From Bryobacterales bacterium (lineage in GTDB: Bacteria; Acidobacteriota; Terriglobia; Bryobacterales; Bryobacteraceae): a DNA stretch of 64,000 nt. The stretch lies in assembly GCA_020852175.1 (NCBI GenBank), contig JADZBH010000038.1:1-64000 (forward strand), written 5' to 3'. A program made the position numbers and the translations under genes. The notes beneath the pieces are model-generated. The model saw nothing but the letters and a program-made list of their open reading frames with translations, was not told the DNA's origin and made no database searches. Below are positions 9,577 to 17,768 of the stretch, piece by piece. Positions within the stretch are counted from its first letter, which is position 1; each line of letters starts with the position of its first letter.

Positions 9577-10984
9577 CCGCGGATTTCCGGCTTCCACCCG
9601 CAGGGCGTTTTTCGACCGTCTGGGAACCGGACTGTCGGGCATCGCCCTGGCCAGCCTGCTGGCCGAGGATGGCGTGGCTGCCGAAAAACGCGATCCTCTG
9701 GCGCCGCGGCCTCCCCACCATGCCCCGAAGGCGAAGTCGGTCATCTGGTTGTTCATGGAAGGCGGCCCCAGCCACATCGACCTGTTCGATCCCAAGCCCC
9801 GTTTGAACGAATTGCACGGCCAGCCCATGCCGGCCAGTTTCGGCAAGGTGATCACGGCCATGGGCACGGCGAACAACGCCATCATGGGCTCGCCGCGCAC
9901 CTGGAAGCAGTACGGCCAGGGCGGGCTGTGGGTGTCGGACTGGTACCCCCACATCGCCGGCCACATGGACGACATCGCCGTGCTGCGGTCGGCCTGGGCC
10001 AACGGGCTGAACCACGTCGGCTCGGTGTGCCAGATGAACACAGGCGACATCCTCGCCGGAAGGCCGTCGCTAGGCGCCTGGCTCACTTACGGTTTGGGCA
10101 GCGCCAACCGCGACCTGCCCACGTTCGTCGTGCTCACCGACGACAAGGAGGTGTTTGGCGGCTCGAAGAACTGGAGCGCGGGTTTTCTGCCGGCCTCCTA
10201 TCAGGGCGAGCAGTTCCGCACGGGCAACTCGCCGATTCTCCACCTGAAATCGCCCGAAGGCGTCACGGCGGAACGCCAGCGCGGCAAACTCGATTTCCTA
10301 AAGGAGTTGAACGAGCGCTGGAGCGCCGGCAAGCAGGAGGACTCGGATCTGGACGCGCGCGTGGCGTCCTATGAACTGGCGTACAAGATGCAGGCCGCGG
10401 CGCCCGATGCCGTCGACCTGACCCGGGAAAGCGACGCCACACGGTCCCTCTACGGCATGGACGAAGAGGCCACGGCCGTGTTCGGCAGGAACTGCCTGCT
10501 GGCGCGGCGGCTGGTGGAGCGAGGCGTACGCTTCGTGGAACTCTATTGCGGCTCCGGCTCGGGCTGGGACGCGCATTCCAACATCGAGGCCAACCACGGC
10601 AAGTGGTGCCGCGCTTCCGACAAACCCATCGCCGGGCTGCTCACCGATCTGAAGGCGCGCGGGTTGCTCCACGACACCCTGGTGGTGTGGGGCGGCGAGT
10701 TCGGCCGCACGCCGTTCAACGAAAAGGGCAATGGCCGCGACCACAATCCCTGGGGCTTTTCCATGTGGTTCGCCGGCGGTGGCGTGAAGGGCGGCCAGGC
10801 CATCGGCTCCACCGACGAAATCGGACTGCGCGCCGCGGACCGGCCCGCCCATGTGCATGACATTCACGCCAGCATCATGCACCTGATGGGCCTGGACCAC
10901 CTGAAGCTCACCTATTTGCACAACGGCCGCGCCGAACGCGCCACCATGACCGGTGGCGAACTGGTGAAGGAAATCTGGAGCTGA
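9566..10984 (+). CDS. DUF1501 family protein
   Basis: 472 residues, a sulfatase/alkaline-phosphatase-superfamily relative of the DUF1501 group. A twin-arginine-like leader is present (STRRAFFDRLGTG). Family marks are KSVIWLFMEGGPSHIDLFDPKP, read in two parts (KSVIWLFMEGGPSH then IDLFDPKP), WDAHSNIEANHGK and GGEFGRTPFNEKGNGRDHNP. It overlaps the end of the DUF1549 gene by 11 bp, so it is translated from the same message. The two products presumably work together outside the cytoplasm; neither has a proven reaction. It ends 7 bp from a convergent gene. Confidence 0.88.
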   Translation: MSTDRGFPASTRRAFFDRLGTGLSGIALASLLAEDGVAAEKRDPLAPRPPHHAPKAKSVIWLFMEGGPSHIDLFDPKPRLNELHGQPMPASFGKVITAMGTANNAIMGSPRTWKQYGQGGLWVSDWYPHIAGHMDDIAVLRSAWANGLNHVGSVCQMNTGDILAGRPSLGAWLTYGLGSANRDLPTFVVLTDDKEVFGGSKNWSAGFLPASYQGEQFRTGNSPILHLKSPEGVTAERQRGKLDFLKELNERWSAGKQEDSDLDARVASYELAYKMQAAAPDAVDLTRESDATRSLYGMDEEATAVFGRNCLLARRLVERGVRFVELYCGSGSGWDAHSNIEANHGKWCRASDKPIAGLLTDLKARGLLHDTLVVWGGEFGRTPFNEKGNGRDHNPWGFSMWFAGGGVKGGQAIGSTDEIGLRAADRPAHVHDIHASIMHLMGLDHLKLTYLHNGRAERATMTGGELVKEIWS

Positions 10985-10991
10985 TCGGGCT

Positions 10992-11894
10992 CTACTCAGC
11001 CGCCGGCTGCGCCCCGAGCACCTGCGAGTAACCCCGGCGCGGAATCAGTTTGTCCATCTCGACAATCAGCCTGGGCAGCGCTTCGCCGCCCTTGGGATCC
11101 TTCATCAGCGCCACGGCGATGTAGCGCTTGCCGTCGGCCTCCACCAAAGCGGCATCGCAGTGGGAATCTTTCCAGGTGCCGGACTTGCGGTAGATCTCAC
11201 GGTAGCCGGGCAGCCGCTCCAGCCCCTTGACGAACTTGTGGTGGATGCCGGGGTTCGACATCAGCGCCTTCATCTCGGCGCTGTACTGCGCGCTGACCAG
11301 TTCGCCGCGGTCGAGCATCAGGAAAAACCGCGCCACCTGGAGTGCAGTCGCCCCGTGTGAAAGATTGTGCAGCGGGTCGCGCTTCCACTGGTCGTTCGGA
11401 CCGCCATAGGCTTTACCGATCCAGAGCCCGCCGTTCATGCCCGGGTCATAGAGCCTGTAACGCGACGAAGTAAGCGTGCGGGCGATGAAATCGAAACCGA
11501 TCGCCTGCACGGCGCGCGAGGCGTCGGAGTTCGAGGAAAATCGAACCATGCGGGCCAGCATGTCGCGGACCTGGGGCGTGTAGGAGAGCATTCCCTCGCG
11601 AATGGCCTCGAATCCGGCCAGCAGAATGGCTATTTTGGGCAACGAAGCCGCGTATAACATATCGGAGTCGTTCAGCCCGGCGTAGCGCGGCCTCGTCTGG
11701 TCGGTCACGTCGATCAGGGCCAAACCCAGCCGGTGCTCCGCCAGCGGTTTTTCCAGCCCGAGACGCAACACGGCTTCGCGGAGAGAGCGCTGCAACTGTT
11801 GATCTGTGCGTGGGAGTTCGGGGCCTTCGGCCTGCATCCGGGGAAGTGTGACCGAAAGTAGGAGGGCCAGTGCGATGCGTTGTGACATTCTCAT
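10992..11894 (-). CDS. Class A beta-lactamase-like serine hydrolase
   Basis: About 300 residues with a signal peptide (MRMSQRIALALLLSVTLP). It shows the penicillin-recognising triad: SLPK (SxxK nucleophile), an SNSDA segment in the SxN position, and KSG near the C-terminus (RKSGTWKDS). This places it in the beta-lactamase/D,D-peptidase fold, but Ambler class A landmarks such as a clear omega-loop Glu are not obvious, so resistance cannot be claimed. Possible starts are TTG 11900, ATG 11894 and ATG 11888. It shares a divergent promoter with the phoD-like gene. Confidence 0.78.
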   Translation of the reverse strand: MRMSQRIALALLLSVTLPRMQAEGPELPRTDQQLQRSLREAVLRLGLEKPLAEHRLGLALIDVTDQTRPRYAGLNDSDMLYAASLPKIAILLAGFEAIREGMLSYTPQVRDMLARMVRFSSNSDASRAVQAIGFDFIARTLTSSRYRLYDPGMNGGLWIGKAYGGPNDQWKRDPLHNLSHGATALQVARFFLMLDRGELVSAQYSAEMKALMSNPGIHHKFVKGLERLPGYREIYRKSGTWKDSHCDAALVEADGKRYIAVALMKDPKGGEALPRLIVEMDKLIPRRGYSQVLGAQPAAE

Positions 11895-11906
11895 CGGCAA
11901 TTTTCT

Positions 11907-11913
11907 TATTATA
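11907..11913. promoter_or_regulatory. Overlapping divergent -10 elements
   Basis: TATTATA read on the plus strand contains TATTAT (11907-11912), 8 nt before the ATG at 11921. The same bases read on the minus strand give TATAAT (11913-11908), 7 nt before the TTG at 11900 and 13 nt before the ATG at 11894. One short AT-rich patch could therefore serve two divergent genes, which would have to compete for polymerase. Confidence 0.5.
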
Positions 11914-11920
11914 GCGGGAG

Positions 11921-13465
11921 ATGGATGGCTTGCACGGCGGTTCTATGACAAGACGGAGAGTGCTACAAAATTTGGTAGCGGCGGTTCCGGCCGGTGCGGC
12001 CCTGGCGGCGCCTGCCGTCGTCACAGCGGAAAACCTGCGCCCGGCCCTGCCCTGCGGGGCTGTGGTGGGCGATCCGGTCTCTGGCGCGGAATCGAATTCC
12101 GTCGTGATCTGGAGCCGGACGGACCGTCCGGCGGTGATGGAGGTTGAGTACGCCTCGCGCCCGGATTTCCAGGGCGCCGTGCGGCTGAGCGGGCTCAGTG
12201 CGCGGCCGGAGGAGGGCTTCACGGCACGGCAGGAGTTGCGCGGGCTGCGGGCGGGCGTCGAGTATTTCTACCGGGTGCGGTTCGCCGCCGGTTCGGCCCG
12301 GAGCGAGCCATTTACAGGCCGCTTCCGGACGCCGGGCGGCATGGTGGAGGCGCGGCCCCGGGGGGTGCGTCTGCTGTGGAGCGGCGACACCTGCGGGCAG
12401 GGCTACGGCATCAACCCGGACTGGGGCGGCATGAGGATCTACGAGGCCATGCGGCAGCGCCAGCCCGACTTCTTCATCCACTCGGGCGACACAATCTACG
12501 CCGACAACCCGATTCCGCGAGAAATCCGGCTGCCCGGCGGCGAGCTGTGGCGCAACGTGGTGACCGAGGCCAAGAGCCGGGCGGCGCGGACCGTCGAGGA
12601 TTTTCGCGGAGCGTACGATTACAACTTCCTGGACGCGAACCTCCGGCGTTTTCACGCCGAAGTGCCACAGGTGTGGCAGTGGGACGACCACGAGTTCCGC
12701 AACAACTGGTCGCCGGGCAACGTCGAGGGCAGCGCGGCGGCGCGTCAGGCGTTTTGCGAATACGCGCCCATGCGAGTCCGGCCGGGCGTGCGGCGGATCT
12801 TCCGCAAGATCAGCTACGGCCCGCTGGTGGACGTGTTCGTCATCGACATGCGCAGCTACCGGGCGGCCAACACCTACAACCGGCAGACGCGCGAAGGTCC
12901 GGAAACGGTCTTCCTCGGCGGAGAACAGCTGCGATGGCTGGAACGCGCGGTGCCAACGTCCGGGGCGCGCTGGAAGGTGATCGCCTCGGACATGCCGCTG
13001 GGGCTGCTGGTGGGCGACGGGAAGGATGCCGAAGGACGTGCGCGATGGGAGGCGGCGGCCAACGGCGACGGTCCGGCGCTGGGACGCGAGTTGGAGGTGG
13101 CGCGCCTGCTGGCCGCCTGGAAAAAAGCGCGAGTGAAAAACGTGGTGTGGCTGACCGCCGACGTGCACTACACGGCGGCGCACCGTTATTCGCCGGAGCG
13201 GGCCCAGTTCACGGAGTTCGATCCGTTCTGGGAGTTCGTCAGCGGACCGTTAAACGCCGGCACGTTCGGGCCAGGCGCCCTGGACAATACCTTCGGGCCG
13301 GAAGTGGTCTTCGCCAAGGCGCCGCCGAATGGGCAGTCGAACCTGCCGCCCAGCGCGGGCTACCAGTTCTTCGGCGAATTGGAGGCCGGCGGCGCCACGG
13401 GCGGAATGAAGGTGGTGCTGCGCGACCTGACCGGCGCGGCGCTGTGGGAACGGGAGTTAGGCTAG
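11921..13465 (+). CDS. PhoD-like alkaline phosphatase D
   Basis: 514 residues. PhoD marks are present: DFFIHSGDTIYADN, WQWDDHEFRNNW and VVWLTADVHYTAAH, which supply the calcium/iron metal site. A fibronectin-like N-terminal PhoD domain precedes the catalytic domain. The twin-arginine leader (MTRRRVLQNLVAA) starts at an internal ATG, 11945. I give the upstream ATG 11921 because TATTAT lies exactly 8 nt before it, but 11945 is also reasonable. The product should be a Tat-exported phosphomonoesterase or phosphodiesterase. Confidence 0.87.
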   Translation: MDGLHGGSMTRRRVLQNLVAAVPAGAALAAPAVVTAENLRPALPCGAVVGDPVSGAESNSVVIWSRTDRPAVMEVEYASRPDFQGAVRLSGLSARPEEGFTARQELRGLRAGVEYFYRVRFAAGSARSEPFTGRFRTPGGMVEARPRGVRLLWSGDTCGQGYGINPDWGGMRIYEAMRQRQPDFFIHSGDTIYADNPIPREIRLPGGELWRNVVTEAKSRAARTVEDFRGAYDYNFLDANLRRFHAEVPQVWQWDDHEFRNNWSPGNVEGSAAARQAFCEYAPMRVRPGVRRIFRKISYGPLVDVFVIDMRSYRAANTYNRQTREGPETVFLGGEQLRWLERAVPTSGARWKVIASDMPLGLLVGDGKDAEGRARWEAAANGDGPALGRELEVARLLAAWKKARVKNVVWLTADVHYTAAHRYSPERAQFTEFDPFWEFVSGPLNAGTFGPGALDNTFGPEVVFAKAPPNGQSNLPPSAGYQFFGELEAGGATGGMKVVLRDLTGAALWERELG

Positions 13466-13490
13466 CAGAAGCCGACAGGCCTCTCCCCGC

Positions 13491-13496
13491 TACAAT
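13491..13496 (+). promoter_or_regulatory. -10-like hexamer for the aminotransferase gene
   Basis: TACAAT ending 8 nt before the ATG at 13505. No good -35 is seen at the usual distance. Confidence 0.5.
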
Positions 13497-13504
13497 GAAG
13501 CCTG

Positions 13505-14380
13505 ATGCACGCCAACATCCTGCATAACGGCGATCTGATTCCCAACGACCGGCACACGGCCAGCGTCGGCCAGGTGGGCCTGCTGAACGGTTGGGGCGTG
13601 TTTTCCACCATCCGCGTCCTGGACGGCGTGCTCTTTGCCTGGGAGCGCCACTGGGCCCGCATGGCGCGCGACGCGGCATATATGAAGGTACCGATGCCGC
13701 CTTCGGGCGATGCTCTCCGGGCGGACCTCGAACGTCTGGTACAGGCGAACGCGGCGGCCCATGCGACCCTGCGCGTCGTCGTGGTTCGGAACAAGGGCGG
13801 GCTCTTCCAGGCGCCGCATCTGGAACGCGACTACGACGTGGTGGCCTATACAGTCGATCTCCATGACTGGGGTGTGAGCGCCCGCCTGGGCGTCCAGGAA
13901 AACGGCAGGTTCGCGGCCAACCCCATGTCGGGCCTGAAGCTTACCTCATGGTCGCAGAACCTGGCCATGCTCGAAAGCGCCCAGGCGCGCGCCTTCGATG
14001 AGGTGGTGCTGCTGAACGAGCGCGGCGAGGTGAGCGAGTGCACCTCGGCCAACATCTTCGCCGTGCGGGGCGCGCGCGTGGTGACGCCGCCGCTCAGTTC
14101 CGGGTGCCTGCCCGGCGTGACCAGGCAGGTGCTGCTGGAAGAGATCGCCGTGGAGGGCGTCACGCTGGCCGAAGAGACGCTGACGCTGGATGACCTCTAC
14201 CAGGCCGATGGGGTGTTTCTGACCTCCTCGACGCGCGAACTGCTGCCGGTGGCCTCCATCGAAGGCCGTGCCACGGGCCGCCAGGACACGGTGCGGGCCC
14301 GGCTCCACGAGGCTTTCCGCGCTTACATGCGCCGCTATGCCGATGCCGTGCGGGCCAGCCGCGCACAGCCGCGCGTGTAG
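13505..14380 (+). CDS. Class IV aminotransferase / aminodeoxychorismate lyase-like
   Basis: 291-residue fold-type IV PLP enzyme. Marks are GQVGLLNGWGVFSTIRVLDG near the N-terminus, the probable PLP lysine in SGLKLTSWSQNL, and the ending SECTSANIFAVRGARVVTPPL. The family covers branched-chain aminotransferase (IlvE), D-amino acid aminotransferase and aminodeoxychorismate lyase (PabC). The N-terminal part looks most like the IlvE/PabC branch, but the motifs visible do not settle the substrate. It stands alone, so context does not help. Confidence 0.82.
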   Translation: MHANILHNGDLIPNDRHTASVGQVGLLNGWGVFSTIRVLDGVLFAWERHWARMARDAAYMKVPMPPSGDALRADLERLVQANAAAHATLRVVVVRNKGGLFQAPHLERDYDVVAYTVDLHDWGVSARLGVQENGRFAANPMSGLKLTSWSQNLAMLESAQARAFDEVVLLNERGEVSECTSANIFAVRGARVVTPPLSSGCLPGVTRQVLLEEIAVEGVTLAEETLTLDDLYQADGVFLTSSTRELLPVASIEGRATGRQDTVRARLHEAFRAYMRRYADAVRASRAQPRV

Positions 14381-14510
14381 CCGTTCAGACGGACACCTGG
14401 GACGAGCTGGCGCGATCGGGGAATTACCTGTCGGCACGACTAAGAATTTCGTCCTGGAACAAATGAGGGATTTTCAACTTACCCGGAATTTGTTAGTATG
14501 TTGAATCATT

Positions 14511-14939
14511 ATGGGCGTTGATTGTCCGGAGTGCGGTTCGGGGCGGGTCCGGTTCTCTCGCCGGCGCGGGCCGTTCGAGAACCTGGCATCGGTGTTGGGA
14601 TTCTGTCCCGTTCGGTGCCGGGAGTGCGGACATCGTTTCTGGCACGGGCTGGTGATGAGCTTCCGGATGCCCTACGCCCACTGTCCGCGCTGCCTGCGGC
14701 AGGATCTGAGCGACTGGGCCGAGAAGTATTACATGCCCGGTAAGTTCTCCCGCATGCTCCTCTATGTTGGCGCGCGGCGGCACCGTTGTTCGGCGTGCCG
14801 CGTGAACTTCGTGAGCTTCTTTTCGCGCAAGGCGGAGTATGTGAACCCGGCCAGGCTGAAGCGCATGGATGCGAACGGGGAGAGCGATCCGGAAGGAGAA
14901 AGCGGTTACGCGCCTTCGGGACAGGAGAGTTCCCGTTAG
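14511..14939 (+). CDS. Double zinc-ribbon protein of unknown function
   Basis: 142 residues, no recognised family. Two zinc-ribbon-like cysteine sets are visible: CPEC (5-8) with CREC (37-40), and CPRC (58-61) with CSAC (about 90-93). An arginine-rich stretch FSRRRGPFENL lies between the first pair, and the C-terminal 40 residues are polar and probably disordered. A role in nucleic-acid or protein binding is only a guess. TAGTAT at 14494-14499 is 11 nt before the ATG, and the short upstream region 14490-14510 is unusually AT-rich. Confidence 0.65.
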   Translation: MGVDCPECGSGRVRFSRRRGPFENLASVLGFCPVRCRECGHRFWHGLVMSFRMPYAHCPRCLRQDLSDWAEKYYMPGKFSRMLLYVGARRHRCSACRVNFVSFFSRKAEYVNPARLKRMDANGESDPEGESGYAPSGQESSR

Positions 14940-15018
14940 CGGGCTTTGCAAGGGTTGGCCATGCTTGGGGCCCGGGATGTCCACGCCGGGAATCCAGAGT
15001 GGAATCCAAAAAAGAAAA

Positions 15019-15611
15019 TGGTTCCAAGTGACCCTTGGATCAGCTCGCTCTCCAGCCTGCTAGCTTGGCCTGAGCATGTCATGCGCCGGAAGTGAGTGGT
15101 ACAAACCTTGCTCCACGCGCCGTCCTTGGTTGACGCGTCTCACCGCTTGGCTCGCCACGAGCTGCTTCCCGCGTTAGGGGCCGGATCCTCGCGCTGGCCT
15201 TTCACTCGCCTACCCGGACGGCACCGTCTCCGGCACTACCCAGGCAGGGTCGTCGTTCCCGGCCTTCCGCTTCAGAGCCACGCCACGACATTCCACTGCC
15301 CGTTCGGCTTCCCACTCCACTCCTTGCCGCGTTGCCGCTGGCGGGGAGGATCCTCGTGAAAAACCCGTTGCCGCTTCCAGCCGTGACACTCGCGACTGCT
15401 GTACCGCCCCACGCTCCCCATCGGGACTGTTACATCCCTTCGGATCGGTGCGCGAAACGGACTCGCCTCCGCGAAGCCCACCCATACACTGCGCCCGGTG
15501 GCCGTTTGCTCCCCGCCGCCCTTTTCTTTGCAGAGTATCGGGCTACGGATCGATGCTTTCGGCTTCGTTACGCCTTGCTGGGCTCGCTGTTCCTTAAACC
15601 TCTTGGAACCA
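15019..15611. repeat. Non-coding island bounded by imperfect inverted repeats
   Basis: TGGTTCCAAGTG (15019-15030) is matched in inverted orientation by CTCTTGGAACCA (15600-15611), 11 of 12 positions. The roughly 570 bases between them contain open frames on both strands (minus 15210-15485, plus 15096-15359 and 15332-15757), but these have odd composition, no ribosome-binding site and no recognisable family. The segment could be a non-autonomous mobile element, a decayed insertion or a structured RNA. I see no transposase and no intron domain V. The bases 14940-15018 hold nothing notable. Confidence 0.35.
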
Positions 15612-15720
15612 CTTGCAGTATGCGCTGTGGCGGGCGGGGAGTCAAAGTAAATCGGTCCGGTGCCAACTACATTTGCACAAGTCGATGCCCCTATGTTGTC
15701 CTACACTTAGCGGGCCACCC

Positions 15721-15740
15721 TGTGGATATCCTGTGGATAA
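15721..15740 (+). promoter_or_regulatory. Pair of DnaA-box-like 9-mers
   Basis: TGTGGATAT (15721-15729) and TGTGGATAA (15732-15740) are tandem; the second is a perfect DnaA box (TTATCCACA on the other strand). A related TGGATAAA follows near 15751. The surrounding 15612-15786 is relatively AT-rich and carries no gene. No replication gene is nearby, so this is more likely a DnaA-titrating or regulatory cluster than an origin. Confidence 0.35.
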
Positions 15741-15786
15741 ACCGGAGCCATGGATAAATGTTTCCTAACGCCGCGTTTGGACTTCT

Positions 15787-16923
15787 CTAGCGCCCTGCTT
15801 CCGGCGCGAAACGCAGCACCATTCCCGCATCGGTAACGGCCATGGGCCACGATCCGGGAGCCTGGAAGAAGCTCACGCGGCGGGCCGTCACACGGTAGTC
15901 CACCGGCATTTCGGTCCATTGGCCCCGCCTGTCGCCTCGCAGCATGTGCACCTTGCCTGGAATGGGCGCCGTGCGCAATTTGCCCGGCGTCTCGATGGCG
16001 GCCAGCAGAAACGTGCCATCGTCCAGACAGTAGACATCGGTGACGGCGCGCTCGGCCTCGCGAAAGATCCGCTCGGTCTTCGTCGCGCCCAGGTCAAGCT
16101 GGAAGACCTCGCCCGGAAAGGAGAAGCCGTCGTCGAACTCCACCAGGCTCAGACCCACGCCACGTGCGTTCACGCGCAGCCGGGTCACGCGCCCGAAAAT
16201 CGAGCTAGTCATCGCCTTCCAGGTGGCTCCGCCATCGATTGTTTGCAAGACGATGGTGAGCGAGGGCGGCTGGCGGTGGCGTTCGGCGGCCGGCGGATCG
16301 ATCCAGGCCGGCAACTGGTCGCGCCGAGCACGACGGGGCGACACATACCCCCCCACCACGAAGCCCAGCGTGGGGGTGGGCAGTTCGATCCAGGAGAGGT
16401 AGGTGTACTCCTTGGGGGTCTTGATCTCCTCGGCTACCGGAAGTGGTTTCCAGGTGCGACCGCCATCCGCGGTCTGCAGCAGCGTGCGCTCCATGCCCGC
16501 CGCGTAGCCGCGTTCCTGCGTTGCGAAGCGGACCTGGCGCACATGAGACGACTTGTGCACGCGTTTCCAGTTCTGCCCGGCATCCGTGCTTTTATAGATG
16601 CCATTCTCGGCGGCCATCCAGCCGGAGGCCTCATCGAGGAACTGCACGCTGAACGGGGTAGGTTTCAGCGGAGCCGGCGACCATGTGGAGCCGCCGTCGG
16701 TGGTGCGCAGCGAAGCGGGTTTGATCCGGCCCTTGTCGTTCAACAGGCCCACGGCCACGGCGGCGCGGGTGGAATAGAACGAGGCATCCAGGAGAGCCAG
16801 TTGGCGGTCATCCTCGTCGAACAGGTAGGCGGGTTGCCAGGAAAGCTGCGCGGCCGGCGTCTGGGCGGCCAGAGGCAGCCCGGCGCAGGAGGCCAAAAAT
16901 CCGCGGCGGGTTCCCTGGCTCAT
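15787..16923 (-). CDS. Ycf48/BNR-type beta-propeller protein, exported
   Basis: 378 residues. A twin-arginine leader (MSQGTRRGFLASCAGLPLA) is followed by repeated blades of the photosystem-II stability factor/BNR type: LRTTDGGSTWSPAP, YKSTDAGQNWKRVH, LQTADGGRTWKPLP and LQTIDGGATWKAMT. The spacing suggests a six- or seven-bladed propeller. In non-photosynthetic bacteria such proteins are of unknown role, perhaps assembly factors or sialidase-like binders; no catalytic residues can be assigned. The start overlaps the stop of the GAF gene by 4 bp (16920-16923), so both are on one message. Confidence 0.8.
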   Translation of the reverse strand: MSQGTRRGFLASCAGLPLAAQTPAAQLSWQPAYLFDEDDRQLALLDASFYSTRAAVAVGLLNDKGRIKPASLRTTDGGSTWSPAPLKPTPFSVQFLDEASGWMAAENGIYKSTDAGQNWKRVHKSSHVRQVRFATQERGYAAGMERTLLQTADGGRTWKPLPVAEEIKTPKEYTYLSWIELPTPTLGFVVGGYVSPRRARRDQLPAWIDPPAAERHRQPPSLTIVLQTIDGGATWKAMTSSIFGRVTRLRVNARGVGLSLVEFDDGFSFPGEVFQLDLGATKTERIFREAERAVTDVYCLDDGTFLLAAIETPGKLRTAPIPGKVHMLRGDRRGQWTEMPVDYRVTARRVSFFQAPGSWPMAVTDAGMVLRFAPEAGR

Positions 16924-17648
16924 GACTCCTGGCCGGCGGGCAGAGTGCGCAGCGCCAACTCCGCGTAGTTGAACTGCTCGGGACCCGAATCCAGCCGGGC
17001 CATGGTCACGCGGCAGCCGATCAATTCTCCCACCGTGGTGAGCATCTCCATTTCATCGCCTGTGTGCGCGTGCGGGCGGCGGTGCTGGAGATTGATAACT
17101 CCGATCACCCGGCCGCCCACCAGCACCGGGGCCGAAAGGAAGGCCTCATAGGTATCCTCAGGGAGGTCGCGAAAAAATTTGAAGCGGGAATCGTTATACG
17201 CTTCCTGCGAGATAGCGAGCAGACGCCGCTCCCGGGCCACCCATCCGGTGAGGCCCTCCGACAGCCGCAAACGGACGTTGCCGAGGGCGTTCGGGCGGGC
17301 ATCCCGCGCGGCCACCAGCACCAGGTCGTCTTCTCCCAGAAGGTAAAGAAGGCAGGAATCGGCCTGCATCAGGTCGCTGACCAGCCCGACAATGAGATGC
17401 AGCGAATCACTGAGCACGCCGGTTCGCACCAGTTGCCGCGCAATCCGTTGAATCAGGTGGAGCTGTGCCTCCACGCGGTGCAATTGATTCTCAATTTCAC
17501 GTGCTTTGGCCACCACCCACAGTATGGCAAAATCCGGTTCGCGCAGGGTGCAAAAAGCGCCCGCCGGAAGCAAGGTACGGCTGCGGAGTGTTCGGCAGGA
17601 CACCACCAGGCGGCCCCCAGCGTTTTCCTTGCCGAACCGCATTTCCAT
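16920..17648 (-). CDS. GAF domain protein
   Basis: About 242 residues from the ATG at 17648. A short coiled-coil-like region (AREIENQLHRVEAQLHLIQR) leads into a GAF domain with LMQADSCLLYLLGEDDLVLVAA read in pieces (LMQADSCLLYLL, EDDLVLVAA), GLTGWVARERRLLAIS and APVLVGGRVIGVINLQHRRP. GAF domains sense small molecules or redox state; no output domain is attached. The start is uncertain: the frame stays open to 17852, past the start of a divergent ATPase gene at 17769, so initiation must lie downstream of that. Confidence 0.75.
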   Translation of the reverse strand: MEMRFGKENAGGRLVVSCRTLRSRTLLPAGAFCTLREPDFAILWVVAKAREIENQLHRVEAQLHLIQRIARQLVRTGVLSDSLHLIVGLVSDLMQADSCLLYLLGEDDLVLVAARDARPNALGNVRLRLSEGLTGWVARERRLLAISQEAYNDSRFKFFRDLPEDTYEAFLSAPVLVGGRVIGVINLQHRRPHAHTGDEMEMLTTVGELIGCRVTMARLDSGPEQFNYAELALRTLPAGQES

Positions 17649-17768
17649 GCTAGGATGAAGAAATCGCGGAGTTTCAGCTCCGGCGCGCGGATGGTTGTTG
17701 CCCGCACCCGGACCGGGAACCCTGCCATTACTCGGAGGTTCGGGCGGAGGATCGGGCAAAGGGTCACC

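Noticed and set aside
10992..11894. Calling the serine hydrolase an antibiotic-resistance beta-lactamase
   Set aside because: The SxxK and KSG motifs are shared with D,D-peptidases and esterases, and the class A omega-loop Glu is not clear.
15096..15757. Three overlapping open frames on both strands as genes
   Set aside because: No ribosome-binding sites, no recognisable family, odd amino-acid composition, and mutual overlap. Treated as one non-coding island instead.
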